Assembly (NCBI RefSeq): GCF_016735695.1
Contig: NZ_JAERQD010000018.1
Location: forward strand, 59,960-123,959
Reading direction: 5' to 3'
Origin: Microvirga zambiensis WSM3693
GTDB lineage: Bacteria > Pseudomonadota > Alphaproteobacteria > Rhizobiales > Beijerinckiaceae
DNA: 64,000 bases
Program-made: the position numbers and the translations under genes
Notes under the pieces: model-generated
Told to the model about the DNA's origin: nothing
Database searches by the model: none
What the model saw: only the letters and a program-made list of their open reading frames with translations
Part shown: positions 42,585-52,901 of the stretch, in pieces
Layout of the letters: each line of letters opens with the position of its first letter
Numbering within the stretch: the stretch's first letter is position 1

Positions 42585-43601
42585 CTAAAATCCCGACAGC
42601 ACGATCTTGCCGCGCGTGCGGCCGCTCTCGATGAGGGCATGCGCGCGCTTGAGATTGCCGGCATTGATGGTGCCGATCACGTCGCCGAGCGTCGTCCTGA
42701 TCGTGCCCGCATCCACGAGACGCGACGCCTCGCTCAGGATCTCGTGCTGCCGCTCCATGTCGGCGGTCTGGAAGGTCGAGCGCGTGAACATGGATTCCCA
42801 ATGGATCGACACGCTCTTGCCCTTGAGGAGGCTGATGTCGAGCGGCGTCTTCGGATCGTCGATCAGGGCGAAGCGACCCTGCGGCGCGATGGCTTTCGCG
42901 ATCTCCGCGAAATGCATCTCGGTCTGTGTGATCGAGAAGATGAAGGCCGGTGCGCCGATGCCGAGCGCTTCGACCTGGGCGGCAAGCGGCCTGCTGTGAT
43001 CGATCACATGATGGGCACCGAGCTCCCTGACCCATTCCTGCGTCTCCGGCCGCGAGGCGGTGGTAATGACCATAAGGTCCGTGAGCTTGCGCGCGAGCTG
43101 GACCGCGATGGAGCCGACGCCCCCGGCACCGCCGACGATCAGGACGGCATTGGCCGCTCCCTTGACCGGGCGCTTGATCTCGAGCCGGTCGAACAGGGTT
43201 TCCCAGGCGGTGAGCGTGGTGAGCGGAAGGGCGGCCGCCTCCTCGAAGCTGAGGGTTTTGGGCTTTTTGCCGACCAGCCGCTCGTCGACGGCGTGGAACT
43301 CGGCATTGGTGCCGGCCCGCGTGATGGCGCCGGCATAGAACACCTCGTCGCCTTCCTTGAACAGGGTGACGTCCTTGCCGATTCCCCGGACGATCCCGGC
43401 GGCATCGAAGCCCAGAACCTTCCAGCCGCCCGGTTCGGCTTGCGCCCGCATGCGGACCTTGGTGTCCACGGGGTTCAGGGAGACCGCCTTGATCTCCACC
43501 AGAAGATCGCGCGGGCCGGGCTCGGGCCGGGGCAGGTCGATGTCGACGAGGGAGGCATCCTGGTCGATGGGCAGGGATTGCTGGTACCCGATGGCGCGCA
43601 T
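42585..43601 (-). CDS. Zinc-less quinone-oxidoreductase-like MDR enzyme
   Basis: 338-residue medium-chain oxidoreductase: N-terminal GroES-like fold (MRAIGYQQSLPIDQDASL), LGFDAAGIVRGIG, FYAGAITRAGTNAEFHAVDERLVGKKP and the Rossmann motif LIVGGAGGVGSIAVQLAR. No structural zinc Cys cluster is present. This corresponds to the zinc-binding-ADH-family / NADPH:quinone reductase group, often reacting to electrophiles. CGGAGAA precedes ATG 43601; another ATG is nine codons upstream. Divergent from an HxlR regulator, its probable controller. Confidence 0.88.
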   Translation of the reverse strand: MRAIGYQQSLPIDQDASLVDIDLPRPEPGPRDLLVEIKAVSLNPVDTKVRMRAQAEPGGWKVLGFDAAGIVRGIGKDVTLFKEGDEVFYAGAITRAGTNAEFHAVDERLVGKKPKTLSFEEAAALPLTTLTAWETLFDRLEIKRPVKGAANAVLIVGGAGGVGSIAVQLARKLTDLMVITTASRPETQEWVRELGAHHVIDHSRPLAAQVEALGIGAPAFIFSITQTEMHFAEIAKAIAPQGRFALIDDPKTPLDISLLKGKSVSIHWESMFTRSTFQTADMERQHEILSEASRLVDAGTIRTTLGDVIGTINAGNLKRAHALIESGRTRGKIVLSGF

Positions 43602-43697
43602 GGTGATGTTCTCCGGTTGTGGAGACATAGTTGGACCTGGTGTATGATCGCGCAAGAACGCACAAAAACAGCCCATAGTGTCAAAAAGGATACCGTA

Positions 43698-44057
43698 ATG
43701 CCGCGTGGGTCGCCGAGGGCGCAGAGAGTGCCGAGGGTTCAGGGCTGCTCCGTCGAGCGGACGATGAGCCTGATCGACGGGAAGTGGAAGATCATCGTCC
43801 TCTACAAGCTCCTGCGCGGAACCTTGCGTTTCAACGAGTTGCGCCGGCTCATTCCGTCCATCACGCAGCGCATGCTGACCCATCAGCTGCGCGAACTCGA
43901 GGCCGATGGGCTCATCCTGCGCACGGTCTATGCCCAGGTTCCTCCCCGGGTCGAATATTCGCTGACGGCGCGCGGCCGGAGCCTGGAGCCGGTGCTCATG
44001 GCGATGAAGGAATGGGGCGACGCGAATCTGTCGTCGGCAGAGGCTCAGGCAGCGTAA
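43698..44057 (+). CDS. HxlR family transcriptional regulator
   Basis: 119-residue winged-helix protein with GCSVERTMSLIDGKWKIIVLYKLLRGTLRFNELRRLIPSITQRMLTHQLRELEADGLILR, the HxlR signature including the N-terminal Cys that senses electrophiles or quinones in several members. Divergent from the quinone-oxidoreductase-like gene (96-bp gap), a common pairing for such regulators. AAGGATACCGT precedes the ATG. Confidence 0.93.
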   Translation: MPRGSPRAQRVPRVQGCSVERTMSLIDGKWKIIVLYKLLRGTLRFNELRRLIPSITQRMLTHQLRELEADGLILRTVYAQVPPRVEYSLTARGRSLEPVLMAMKEWGDANLSSAEAQAA

Positions 44058-44175
44058 ATCGTCTGTGCGCTGCAATAACTTAACCCTACCCGGTGCGGAA
44101 CGGCATGCTTCTGTTGCGCAACCAGACGCTCTGTGGCAACGCTCCCCGCGACTCGGACCATGAGAGGATGCGCGC

Positions 44176-47100
44176 ATGAAGCTGGAAACACCGACCAGCG
44201 GACGCGAGTTGACGGCCGAGGCCGTCGCCGTGCTGGAAAAGGGCCATAAGGCCATCCCGCCAACCTTCCTGCGCGATCTGTACGGGCGCGTGCCGCCCGA
44301 GGATCTTGCCCCCTATTCGCCGCAGACCCTGGCAGATCTGGCGGCGGAAGCCTTCGAACACCTCAAGGCCCCCCGCACCCCGGACGGCGCCGATATCCGC
44401 CTCTTCGACTTCGAGATCGAGCGCGAGGGCCGGCGCCAGGACGTGACGGTGCTCGAAATCGTCAACGACAACATGCCCTTCCTGCTCGATTCGACCCTCG
44501 CCGAGATCGTCGACGAGGGCTACGAGCCGCTGCTCGTGGCGCATCCGATCCTGGCCGTGGAGCGGGATTCGAGCGGCGCCCTCGTGCGCCTCGTGGGCGA
44601 GGCCACGGCCGCCCTGCGGCTCGGGGTGAAGCGCGAGAGCTTCATCCACATCCACCTGCCCCGCATCGACGATCCCGAAACCCGCGCCCGCCTGATCGAG
44701 ACCATGCGCCTCGTCCACAACGACGTGTCGGTTGCAGTCCACGACTGGCCGGGCATGCGCGCCCGCGTCGCCGAGATCGTGCACAATTACCGCCTCAACC
44801 CGCCGCCCCTGCCGGAGGACGAGGTGAAGGAGGCGATCGCCTTCCTCGACTGGATCTCGCGCGACAACTTCACCTTCTTGGGCTTGCGCGAATACCGGCT
44901 GCCCTCGGGCGACACCGCTGCCGATCCCGTGGAGGGCTCGGGCCTCGGGCTTCTGCGCGATCCATCGGTGCGCGTGCTGCGGCGCGGGCGCGAGCTCGTG
45001 GCGATGACGCCGGAAATCCGCGCCTTCCTGGAGCGGCCGCAGGCTCTCATCATCACCAAGGCGAACGTGAAGTCCCGCGTCCACCGCCGGGCACATCTCG
45101 ACTATGTCGGCATCAAGCTGTTCGACGACAGCGGCCGCCTGCGCGGGGAGCTGCGCATCGTCGGTCTCTTCACCGCGAGCGCCTATACCAACACAACGGG
45201 CGAGGTTCCCTATCTGCGCCTCAAGGTGGCGAAGGTGATCGCGCGCGCGGGTTTCGACCCGTCGAGCTATGCCGGCCGCGCGCTTCTCAACGTGCTGGAG
45301 AATTATCCGCGCGACGAGCTGTTCCAGATCGACGAGGACACCCTCTACCACTTCGCCATCGACATCATGAACCTGTCGGAGCGTCCGCGGGTGCGGGCGC
45401 TCGCCCGCGTCGACGAGTTCGACCGCTTCGTCTCGGTTCTCGTCTTCGTGCCCAAGGATCGCTACGACACGCAGGCCCGCCTGCGCATCGGCCAGTTCCT
45501 CGCCTCGATCTACGAGGGACGCATGTCCGCTTCCTATCCGGCCTATCCGGAAGGCCCGCTCTCGCGCACCCATTACATCATCGGACGCGACGAGGGTCGG
45601 ACGCCGCAGGTGGCGCGAGAGACCCTGGAGAAGGGCATTTCCGCCATCGTGCGCACCTGGAGCGACGCCCTGCGCGATGCGCTCGACGAGACCGTCGGCG
45701 GCGCGCGGGCGCGCTTGCTGGCCACGCGCTACGGCGATGCCTTCAGCGCCGCCTATCGCGAGGCTTTCGGCGCCGAACAGGCCATCGCCGACATCGCCCT
45801 GCTGGAGCAGCTCTCGGAAGCGCGCCCTCGCGCCGTCGACCTCTACCGCCGGGAAGGCGACGAAGAGACCCGCGTGAACCTAAAAGTGTTCTCGCTCAAT
45901 GTGGCGCTGCCGCTCTCGGAACGAGTGCCGCTTCTGGAAAATCTCGGCTTCCGCGTCGTCAACGAACGAACCTACCGGGTCGCCTTCTCGGGCACCGACC
46001 GGGTGTGGCTGCACGACATGACCCTGGAGCGCGCCGCCGGCGGCGTCATCAGGATCGACGAGATCCAGGCGCTGATCGAGGCGGCCCTGCTCGCGCTCTT
46101 CCGCGGCCTCGCGGAATCGGACGGCTACAACCGCCTCGTGCTCGAAGCGGGGCTGGGCTGGCGCGACGTTGCCATGGTGCGGGCGCTCGGCCGCTATCTG
46201 CGCCAGATCCAGGTCACCTACGCGCAGGATTACATCGCCGAGACGCTGGCCCGCCACGGCGACATCGCCGCCGAGCTGGTCAAGCTCTTCTACGCGCGCT
46301 TCGACCCGCGCAAGGAGGCGAATCGAGCCGAAGCCGAAGCCGCGATCCGCGAGCGTATCGAGGATATGCTCAAGAACGTCACCAGCCTCGACGACGACCG
46401 GATCCTGCGCCGCTTCGTCAACCTGATCGAAGCCGCGATCCGCACCAATTTCTTCCAGCTCGAGGATAACGGCCTGCCGCGCCAGACCATCGCGTTCAAG
46501 TTCGAATGCGCCAAGGTCGACGGCTTGCCGCTGCCGCGGCCACTCTACGAGATCTTCGTCTATTCGCCGCGCGTCGAAGGCGTGCATCTGCGCTTCGGCA
46601 AGGTGGCGCGCGGGGGGCTTCGCTGGTCCGACCGGCCGCAGGACTTCCGCACCGAGGTGCTCGGCCTGGTCAAGGCGCAGCAGGTCAAGAACGCGGTCAT
46701 CGTGCCCGTCGGTGCCAAGGGCGGATTCGTGCCCAAGCACCTGCCGCCGGCGAGCGACCGGCAGGCCTGGCTGGCGGAAGGCACCGAGAGCTACAAGATC
46801 TTCGTGCGCACGCTGCTGCAACTGACCGACAACATCGTCGGCGACGCTATCGTGCCGCCTGCCGATACCGTGCGTCACGATGGCGACGATCCTTATCTCG
46901 TGGTCGCTGCCGACAAGGGCACGGCCACCTTCTCCGACATCGCCAACGCGCTCTCCATCGAGAAGGGGCACTGGCTCGGCGATGCCTTCGCCTCCGGCGG
47001 CAGCCAAGGCTACGACCACAAGAAGATGGGCATCACCGCGCGCGGCGCCTGGGAAGCCGTAAAGCGCCACTTCCGCGAGATCGACACCGACATCCAGACG

Positions 47101-48999
47101 ACGCCCGTGACGGTGGCCGGCGTCGGCGACATGTCCGGCGACGTGTTCGGCAATGGCATGCTCCTGTCGCGGGCCTTGAAGCTCGTGGCGGCCTTCGACC
47201 ACCGCGACATCTTCATCGATCCGAATCCCGATCCCGAATCCTCCTTCCTGGAGCGCGAGCGTCTGTTCGCTCTGCCGCGTTCGAGCTGGCAGGACTACGA
47301 CAAGGGCCTGATCTCCAAGGGCGGCGGCGTGTTCTCGCGCAACGTGAAATCGATTCCGCTCTCCGACGAGATGCGCGCGCTGCTCGATCTCGACAAGCCG
47401 CAGGCGACGCCCGCCGAGGTGATCAACGCGATCCTGAAAGCCCGCGTCGACCTGCTCTGGTTCGGCGGCATCGGCACCTATATCCGTTCGTCGTCCGAGA
47501 CGGACGAGCAGGTGGGCGACCGCGCCAACGATGCGATCCGCATCACGGGCACGGACGTGCGCGCGAAAGTGATCGGCGAGGGCGCCAATCTGGGCGTGAC
47601 CCAGCGCGGGCGCATCGAGGCGGCGCAAAAGGGCGTGCGCCTCAACACCGATGCCATCGATAATTCCGCCGGCGTCAACACCTCCGACGTGGAGGTGAAC
47701 ATCAAGATCGGGCTCACCACGCCCGAGCGCGACGGGCGCCTCACGCAGGACCAGCGCAACGCGCTTCTGGTCGACATGACCGACGATGTCGCAGCCCTCG
47801 TCCTGCGCAACAACTACCTGCAGACGCTCGCGCTCTCGCTCTCCGAGCAGCGTGGCCTCGCCGATCTGGGCTTCGCGCGCCGGCTGATGCACATGCTCGA
47901 AGCGGAGGGCCGGCTCAACCGGGCGGTGGAATACCTGCCCGACGATAGCACGCTCGCCGAGCGCTCCCGCCGCGGCGAGGCGCTGACGCGGCCGGAGCTC
48001 GCGGTGCTGCTGGCCTACGCCAAGCTCGCCCTGCACGACGCCCTGCTCGAGAGCCCGGTGCCGGACGATCCCTATCTCGGCAAGGAGCTGGAGCGATATT
48101 TCCCGGCCGAGATGCGCGAGCGCTTCCCCGATGCGATCGCCTCCCACCGCCTGCGCCGCGAGATCATCGCGACGCAGCTCGCCAACGCCATCATCAACCG
48201 CGGCGGCTCGACCATCGTGGCCCGCCTCGTCGATCAGACCGGCGCGGATGCGCCCACCATCGCGGCAGCTTATGCGGCAACACGCGATTCCTTCGGGCTC
48301 ACCGAGATGAACGCGGCGATCGACGCGCTCGACGGCAAGGTGCCCGGGCGTGTGCAGCTGCGGCTCTACGGCGAATTGCAGGACGTGCTCATGAACCGGA
48401 TCGTCTGGTTCATCCGCAATGTCGATTTCGTCAATCACTCCCTCGACGAGATCATCGGCACCTACCAGTCCGGTATCGCCGAGGTGGAGCGCCATCTCAA
48501 GGAAACGCTCTCGCCCGAAGCTATCGCCGCGTGGGATGCGCGCACGCAGGAACTCGTCGACGAAGGCACGCCGGAGGAACTCGCCCGGCGCATCGCGGCG
48601 CTGCCCGATCTGGTGGCGGCGCCCGACATCGTGCAGACGGCGCAGAAGACCGGAAAGCCCGTCGCCGACATCGCCCGCACTCATTTCGCGCTCGAGGCCT
48701 CCTTCCGGCTCGGCGCGCTCATCGGCGCGGCGCAGGACATCCCCGTCAGCGATTATTACGACCGGCTCGCCCTCGACCGCGCCATCGACAGCATCGCCTA
48801 CGCCCATCGCGGCCTGACGGCGGAGGTGTCCTCGCTCGATCTCTCGGGCGCGGATGCGGTGCGCGCCTGGAGCGAGAAGCGCGGCGGCGACGTCAACCGC
48901 ATCAGAAGCGCGGTCGACGGCATCGTCTCCTCGGGCCTGTCGCTGTCGAAGATCACCGTCGCGGCAAGCCTTTTGGGCGATCTCGCGCGAATGAGTTGA
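44176..48999 (+). CDS. NAD-specific glutamate dehydrogenase, large (GDH-180) type
   Basis: 1607 residues. The N-terminal half holds ACT-like and regulatory domains. The catalytic core begins about residue 700, with RFGKVARGGLRWSDRPQDFRTEVLGL and the catalytic Lys in PVGAKGGFVPK (about residue 848). The NAD-binding domain then carries VAGVGDMSGDVFGNGML and FGGIGTYIRSS. A long C-terminal helical domain follows. Oxidatively deaminates glutamate for catabolism and is usually allosterically controlled. Length and order match the alphaproteobacterial and Caulobacter enzyme. Runs to a stop 27 bases before a family C repeat. Confidence 0.95.
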   Translation: MKLETPTSGRELTAEAVAVLEKGHKAIPPTFLRDLYGRVPPEDLAPYSPQTLADLAAEAFEHLKAPRTPDGADIRLFDFEIEREGRRQDVTVLEIVNDNMPFLLDSTLAEIVDEGYEPLLVAHPILAVERDSSGALVRLVGEATAALRLGVKRESFIHIHLPRIDDPETRARLIETMRLVHNDVSVAVHDWPGMRARVAEIVHNYRLNPPPLPEDEVKEAIAFLDWISRDNFTFLGLREYRLPSGDTAADPVEGSGLGLLRDPSVRVLRRGRELVAMTPEIRAFLERPQALIITKANVKSRVHRRAHLDYVGIKLFDDSGRLRGELRIVGLFTASAYTNTTGEVPYLRLKVAKVIARAGFDPSSYAGRALLNVLENYPRDELFQIDEDTLYHFAIDIMNLSERPRVRALARVDEFDRFVSVLVFVPKDRYDTQARLRIGQFLASIYEGRMSASYPAYPEGPLSRTHYIIGRDEGRTPQVARETLEKGISAIVRTWSDALRDALDETVGGARARLLATRYGDAFSAAYREAFGAEQAIADIALLEQLSEARPRAVDLYRREGDEETRVNLKVFSLNVALPLSERVPLLENLGFRVVNERTYRVAFSGTDRVWLHDMTLERAAGGVIRIDEIQALIEAALLALFRGLAESDGYNRLVLEAGLGWRDVAMVRALGRYLRQIQVTYAQDYIAETLARHGDIAAELVKLFYARFDPRKEANRAEAEAAIRERIEDMLKNVTSLDDDRILRRFVNLIEAAIRTNFFQLEDNGLPRQTIAFKFECAKVDGLPLPRPLYEIFVYSPRVEGVHLRFGKVARGGLRWSDRPQDFRTEVLGLVKAQQVKNAVIVPVGAKGGFVPKHLPPASDRQAWLAEGTESYKIFVRTLLQLTDNIVGDAIVPPADTVRHDGDDPYLVVAADKGTATFSDIANALSIEKGHWLGDAFASGGSQGYDHKKMGITARGAWEAVKRHFREIDTDIQTTPVTVAGVGDMSGDVFGNGMLLSRALKLVAAFDHRDIFIDPNPDPESSFLERERLFALPRSSWQDYDKGLISKGGGVFSRNVKSIPLSDEMRALLDLDKPQATPAEVINAILKARVDLLWFGGIGTYIRSSSETDEQVGDRANDAIRITGTDVRAKVIGEGANLGVTQRGRIEAAQKGVRLNTDAIDNSAGVNTSDVEVNIKIGLTTPERDGRLTQDQRNALLVDMTDDVAALVLRNNYLQTLALSLSEQRGLADLGFARRLMHMLEAEGRLNRAVEYLPDDSTLAERSRRGEALTRPELAVLLAYAKLALHDALLESPVPDDPYLGKELERYFPAEMRERFPDAIASHRLRREIIATQLANAIINRGGSTIVARLVDQTGADAPTIAAAYAATRDSFGLTEMNAAIDALDGKVPGRVQLRLYGELQDVLMNRIVWFIRNVDFVNHSLDEIIGTYQSGIAEVERHLKETLSPEAIAAWDARTQELVDEGTPEELARRIAALPDLVAAPDIVQTAQKTGKPVADIARTHFALEASFRLGALIGAAQDIPVSDYYDRLALDRAIDSIAYAHRGLTAEVSSLDLSGADAVRAWSEKRGGDVNRIRSAVDGIVSSGLSLSKITVAASLLGDLARMS

Positions 49000-49025
49000 G
49001 CCTGTAGACTCTTTAAGACCTTTCC

Positions 49026-49132
49026 GTCATGGCCGGGCTCGTCCTGGCCATCCCGATGAATTGAAGCGCCACGCTTTTCTAAATCGAGATCACCGGCACC
49101 GACCCCCGGATCAAGTCCGGGGAGGTGATGAC
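49026..49132. repeat. Dispersed palindromic repeat, family C copy 5 (inverted)
   Basis: GTCATGGCCGGGCTC, CCATCCCGATGAATTG, ATCGAGATCACCGGCAC, CCCCGGATCAAGTCCGGGGAG: the reverse of the copy at 13065. It separates the NAD-GDH and UMF1 genes, which read in the same direction. Confidence 0.83.
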
Positions 49133-49168
49133 GGGGGAGGGGCGCGCTACAGTGGAAACCGAAGCCCC

Positions 49169-50548
49169 GTGAGAGACATCTCCCCCCTCGCGCCCTCGAA
49201 AAAGGCCTCGCGCCCAGCCATCCTCGGCTGGCTCCTGTTCGACTGGGCCTGCCAGCCCTTCTTCACCCTCGTCACCACCTTCGTCTTCGCGCCCTATTTC
49301 GCCTCCGCGCTGGCCCCCGACGCGGTGACGGGACAGAGCCTGTGGGGCTATGCGACGGCGGCGGCGGGGCTGGTGCTCGCATTCCTCTCGCCGGTGCTCG
49401 GCTCCATCGCCGATGCGACGGGTCCGAAGAAACCGTGGATCGCGACCTGCGGCCTCGTGCTGTTCGTCGCATCCTTCGCGCTCTGGTATGCGGCGCCGGG
49501 GCAATCGCATGCCATCGCCATAGCGCTCGTCGGCTTTGCCTTCGGGACGGTGGCCGTGGAGGTGGCGGCCGTGTTCAACAACGCGATGATCCCGCATCTC
49601 GTGCCGCCGGAGCGCTACGGCCGCCTGTCCGGCACCGGCTGGGCCATGGGCTATTGCGGCGGCCTCGTCTCCCTCGTGATCGTGCTGGGCTTTCTCGCTG
49701 CCGATCCCGCATCGATGAAGACGGTGTTCGGCTTAAATCCGCTCTTCGGCCTCGATCCGGCGATGCGCGAGGGCGACCGCATCACCGGTCCGTTCTCGGC
49801 CGTATGGTTCCTGCTCTTCGTGCTGCCGCTCTTCCTGTTCACGCCCGACATCCCCCGCTCCGCCATGAACCTGAAGCAGGCGGCGCGGCAGGGTTGGCTA
49901 CAGGTGAAAAGCACCATCGCCGATGCGCGCCGCCACGAGAGCGTCGGCCGCTTCCTCATCGCCAACATGGTCTATCAGGATGCGCTCGTGGCGCTCTTCG
50001 CCTTCGGCGGCATCTACGGCGCCGGCGTGTTCGGCTGGCAGGCGATCGAGCTCGGGATCTTCGGCATCCTGCTCACCATCACCGGCACGCTGGGCGCGCT
50101 CGTCGGCGGGCGTCTCGACGACCGCATCGGCGCGAAGCCCGTGATCCTCGGCGCGATCCTGATCCTCGCGCTGGTCTGCCTCGGCGTGCTGTCGCTCGGA
50201 CGCGAGCACATCTTCTTTGCGATTCCAACGGCGCCGCCCGCACCCGACGACGGTCTCTACGGCTCCGCGCCGGAAAAGCTCTTCGTGCTGCTCGGCCTCG
50301 TCATCGGCGCCGTCGCCGGTCCCCTGCAGGCCTCGTCGCGCAGCCTGCTCGCGCGTCTCGTCCCCGCGCAGGAAGCGGGCCGCTATTTCGGCCTGCTGGC
50401 GCTGTCAGGAAAGGTCACGTCCTTCCTCGCCCCGCTTGCAGTCGCCGTCGCCACCGCGATCTTCCAGACGCAGGCCGCAGGCCCTGCGGTGCTGATCCTG
50501 TTCCTGTCCGTCGGATTCTGGCTGCTCAGCGGCGTGAAGCGGGTATAA
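49169..50548 (+). CDS. UMF1-type major facilitator superfamily transporter
   Basis: 459 residues and about eleven or twelve membrane segments. The UMF1 features are LGWLLFDWACQPFFTLVTTFVFAPYFASAL and VEVAAVFNNAMIPHLVPPERYGRLSGTGWAMGYCGGLVSL. The family includes fungal Atg22 and bacterial exporters of unknown cargo. The start is GTG at 49169; the open frame further upstream lies in a family C repeat. Confidence 0.87.
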   Translation: MRDISPLAPSKKASRPAILGWLLFDWACQPFFTLVTTFVFAPYFASALAPDAVTGQSLWGYATAAAGLVLAFLSPVLGSIADATGPKKPWIATCGLVLFVASFALWYAAPGQSHAIAIALVGFAFGTVAVEVAAVFNNAMIPHLVPPERYGRLSGTGWAMGYCGGLVSLVIVLGFLAADPASMKTVFGLNPLFGLDPAMREGDRITGPFSAVWFLLFVLPLFLFTPDIPRSAMNLKQAARQGWLQVKSTIADARRHESVGRFLIANMVYQDALVALFAFGGIYGAGVFGWQAIELGIFGILLTITGTLGALVGGRLDDRIGAKPVILGAILILALVCLGVLSLGREHIFFAIPTAPPAPDDGLYGSAPEKLFVLLGLVIGAVAGPLQASSRSLLARLVPAQEAGRYFGLLALSGKVTSFLAPLAVAVATAIFQTQAAGPAVLILFLSVGFWLLSGVKRV

Positions 50549-50555
50549 ACGACGC

Positions 50556-50681
50556 TGTCATTCCGGGGCCGCGCAGCGGAGCCCGGAACCCATAACCGCT
50601 GACGGTGCAGAAAAGCACGCGACGCCGCTCGCCCATTCTGAGATGTCGTGGTTATGGATCCCGGCCTTCGCCGGGATGACA
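50556..50681. repeat. Dispersed palindromic repeat, family D copy 2
   Basis: TGTCATTCCGGGGCCGCGCAG ... GCCGGGATGACA with inner CCCATAACCGC and GTTATGGATCCC. Matches the copy at 725-861. It lies between the UMF1 and YbjQ genes. Confidence 0.82.
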
Positions 50682-50689
50682 ATGTGGTT

Positions 50690-51010
50690 CTATTCCAGCG
50701 TCACCGCCGTGCCGCTGATCGTGACCATCATCATGCCTTCGTTCTTGCCGATGGCGCCGTAATCCATGTGAACGCCGACGATGGCATGGGCGCCGAGGCG
50801 CTTGGCCTCGTCGATCATCTCGTCGAGCGCGGTGTCGCGTCCGTCGCGCAGCACCCGCTCATAGGAACCCGAGCGCCCGCCGACCACGTCGCGGATGGAG
50901 GCGAAGAAATCGCGGAACACGTTGGCGCCGAGAATCGCCTCGCCGGAGACGATGCCCTTGTAGGAGGCGATGCGGCGGCCTTCGACGCTGGGCGTAGTGG
51001 TGACGATCAT
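50690..51010 (-). CDS. YbjQ/UPF0145 family small protein
   Basis: 106 residues: [53 protein letters not shown] and [31 protein letters not shown], the full YbjQ signature. Forms oligomers; function unknown. AAGGAG six bases ahead of ATG 51010 sets this start rather than the ATG at 51016. Confidence 0.92.
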   Translation of the reverse strand: MIVTTTPSVEGRRIASYKGIVSGEAILGANVFRDFFASIRDVVGGRSGSYERVLRDGRDTALDEMIDEAKRLGAHAIVGVHMDYGAIGKNEGMMMVTISGTAVTLE

Positions 51011-51081
51011 GAGCATCTCCTTCTGCTCCGCTTCATATGGGGAGGGAGAGGAGGATAGGGAGGCCGCAGAACGATATCTTC

Positions 51082-51193
51082 ACGTCATGGCCGTCCCCGG
51101 ACTTGATCCGGGGATCAGTCCCGGCCATCCCGATCCTGAAAAGCGGTGCGCTTCATGCAATCGAGATCACCGGCACAAGGCCGGTGATGACGT
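51082..51193. repeat. Dispersed palindromic repeat, family C copy 6
   Basis: CGTCATGGCCGTCCCCGGACTTGATCCGGGGAT and AATCGAGATCACCGGCACAAGGCCGGTGATGACGTG. This copy shows the CCCCGGACTTGATCCGGGG palindrome intact at its left end. Confidence 0.82.
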
Positions 51194-51218
51194 GAAAGAG
51201 AGTCTTTCGACGCAGCTC

Positions 51219-52811
51219 TCAATGCCTGAAATGCCGGTAACCCGTGAACACCATGGCGAGCCCGGCCTCGTCCGCCGCCTTGATGACCTCGTCGTCGCGC
51301 ATGGAGCCGCCGGGCTGGATCACGGCGGTGGCGCCGGCTTCCGCTGCGGCGAGCAGGCCGTCCGCGAAGGGGAAGAACGCGTCGGAGGCGACCACCGAAC
51401 CCCTGGCGAGGGTTTCCGGCAGGCCCGCGGCCTTTGCGGCCTCGGCCGCCTTCCAGGCGGCGATGCGGGAGGAATCGACGCGGCTCATCTGGCCGGCACC
51501 GATGCCGACCGTGGCGAGATCTTTTGCATAGACGATGGCGTTCGACTTCACGTGCTTGGCGACGCGGAAGGCGAAGCGCAGGTCGTCGAGCTCGCGCTCC
51601 GTGGGGGCGCGCTTCGTCACCACCTTGAGGTCCATGGCCTCGACCACCGCATTGTCGCGGTTCTGGGCCAGAAAGCCGCCGGCGACCGTGCGCAGGGTCA
51701 GGCCTTCCGCGCGCGGATCGGGCAGGGAGCCTGCGAGCAGCAGGCGCAGGTTCTTCTTGGCGGCAACGATGGCGATCGCCTCCTCGGTGGCGTCGGGGGC
51801 GATGATCACCTCGGTGAAGATCTCGGTGATGGCTTTCGCGGCTTCAGCGTCCAGCGGGCGATTCATGGCGACGATGCCGCCGAAGGCCGAGACCGGATCG
51901 CAGCGCAAAGCCTTCTCATAGGCCTCGCGCAGGGTGGTGCCTTCCGCGACGCCGCAAGGGTTGGCATGCTTGACGATCACGATGGCGGCGGAGCGCTCAG
52001 GCAGGAACTCCGCCACGGCCTCGTAGGCCGCATCGGTGTCGTTGATGTTGTTGTAGGAGAGCTGCTTGCCCTGCACCTGGCGGGCGGTGGCGACGCCGGG
52101 GCGGTTTTCCGGCGTGCGATAGAACGCGGCGCTCTGGTGCGGGTTCTCGCCGTAGCGCAGAACCTCGGCGATCGAGCCTCCGAGCGCACGGAAGGGCGGG
52201 GTCTCCTCCACGAGTTCGGCGGCGAACCAGTTGGAGATTGCCGCATCGTAGGCGGCGGTGCGGGCATAGGCCTTCTGGGCGAGGCGGCGGCGCAGGGTCA
52301 GCGTCACCGAGCCCTCGTATTGCTCGAGATCGGCGAGAACCGCAGCGTAATCGGCGCCGTCCACCACCACTGCCACGTCGCCGTGGTTCTTGGCGGCGGC
52401 GCGGATCATCGCCGGACCGCCGATATCGATGTTCTCGATGCAGTCGTCGTAAGGCTTGCCCGCCGCCACCGTCGCCTCGAACGGGTAGAGATTCACCACT
52501 AAAAGATCGATGGGCTGGATGCCGTGGGCGAGCATGGCCGCCTGATGCTCCGGATTGCCGCGGATGCCGAGAAGGCCGCCATGGACGGAGGGGTGCAGGG
52601 TCTTCACGCGCCCGTCCATCATCTCAGGGAACCCAGTGACTTCGCTCACGTCCTTCACCGGCAGGCCGGCCTCGCTCAGCGCCTTGTGCGTGCCGCCGGT
52701 GGAGACCAGCTCGATGCCGCGCTCCCAGAGCCCGCGGGCGAAGTCCACGAGACCCGTCTTGTCGGATACGGAAAGCAGAGCGCGGGAGACGCGCTTCAGG
52801 TCGCTCGGCAT
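51219..52811 (-). CDS. purH: Bifunctional AICAR transformylase/IMP cyclohydrolase
   Basis: 530 residues. The N-terminal IMP cyclohydrolase domain (MGS-like, residues ~1-200) begins [36 protein letters not shown]. The AICAR formyltransferase domain (200-530) holds the catalytic Lys-His in VKHANPCG and ends GYRHFRH. Catalyses the last two steps of purine synthesis. ATG 52811; an upstream in-frame extension has no support. Confidence 0.97.
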   Translation of the reverse strand: MPSDLKRVSRALLSVSDKTGLVDFARGLWERGIELVSTGGTHKALSEAGLPVKDVSEVTGFPEMMDGRVKTLHPSVHGGLLGIRGNPEHQAAMLAHGIQPIDLLVVNLYPFEATVAAGKPYDDCIENIDIGGPAMIRAAAKNHGDVAVVVDGADYAAVLADLEQYEGSVTLTLRRRLAQKAYARTAAYDAAISNWFAAELVEETPPFRALGGSIAEVLRYGENPHQSAAFYRTPENRPGVATARQVQGKQLSYNNINDTDAAYEAVAEFLPERSAAIVIVKHANPCGVAEGTTLREAYEKALRCDPVSAFGGIVAMNRPLDAEAAKAITEIFTEVIIAPDATEEAIAIVAAKKNLRLLLAGSLPDPRAEGLTLRTVAGGFLAQNRDNAVVEAMDLKVVTKRAPTERELDDLRFAFRVAKHVKSNAIVYAKDLATVGIGAGQMSRVDSSRIAAWKAAEAAKAAGLPETLARGSVVASDAFFPFADGLLAAAEAGATAVIQPGGSMRDDEVIKAADEAGLAMVFTGYRHFRH

Positions 52812-52901
52812 GGCGGCCGCTCCATTCAAGAAAAAGATGCGGGCGCGATACCACGGCAGGCCCGGGATGGGAACCTGCGGCCATTGCATAGGCGGAAGAC
52901 G

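Noticed and set aside
42301..43665. 454-codon minus-strand frame overlapping the quinone-reductase-like gene
   Set aside because: Largely out of frame with the MDR protein, which has all family motifs. Only its last 31 codons lie outside that gene, and they are considered as an alternative in the sRNA finding.
45880..48807. 975-codon open frame on the minus strand
   Set aside because: Antisense shadow of the NAD-glutamate dehydrogenase gene; no recognisable domain.
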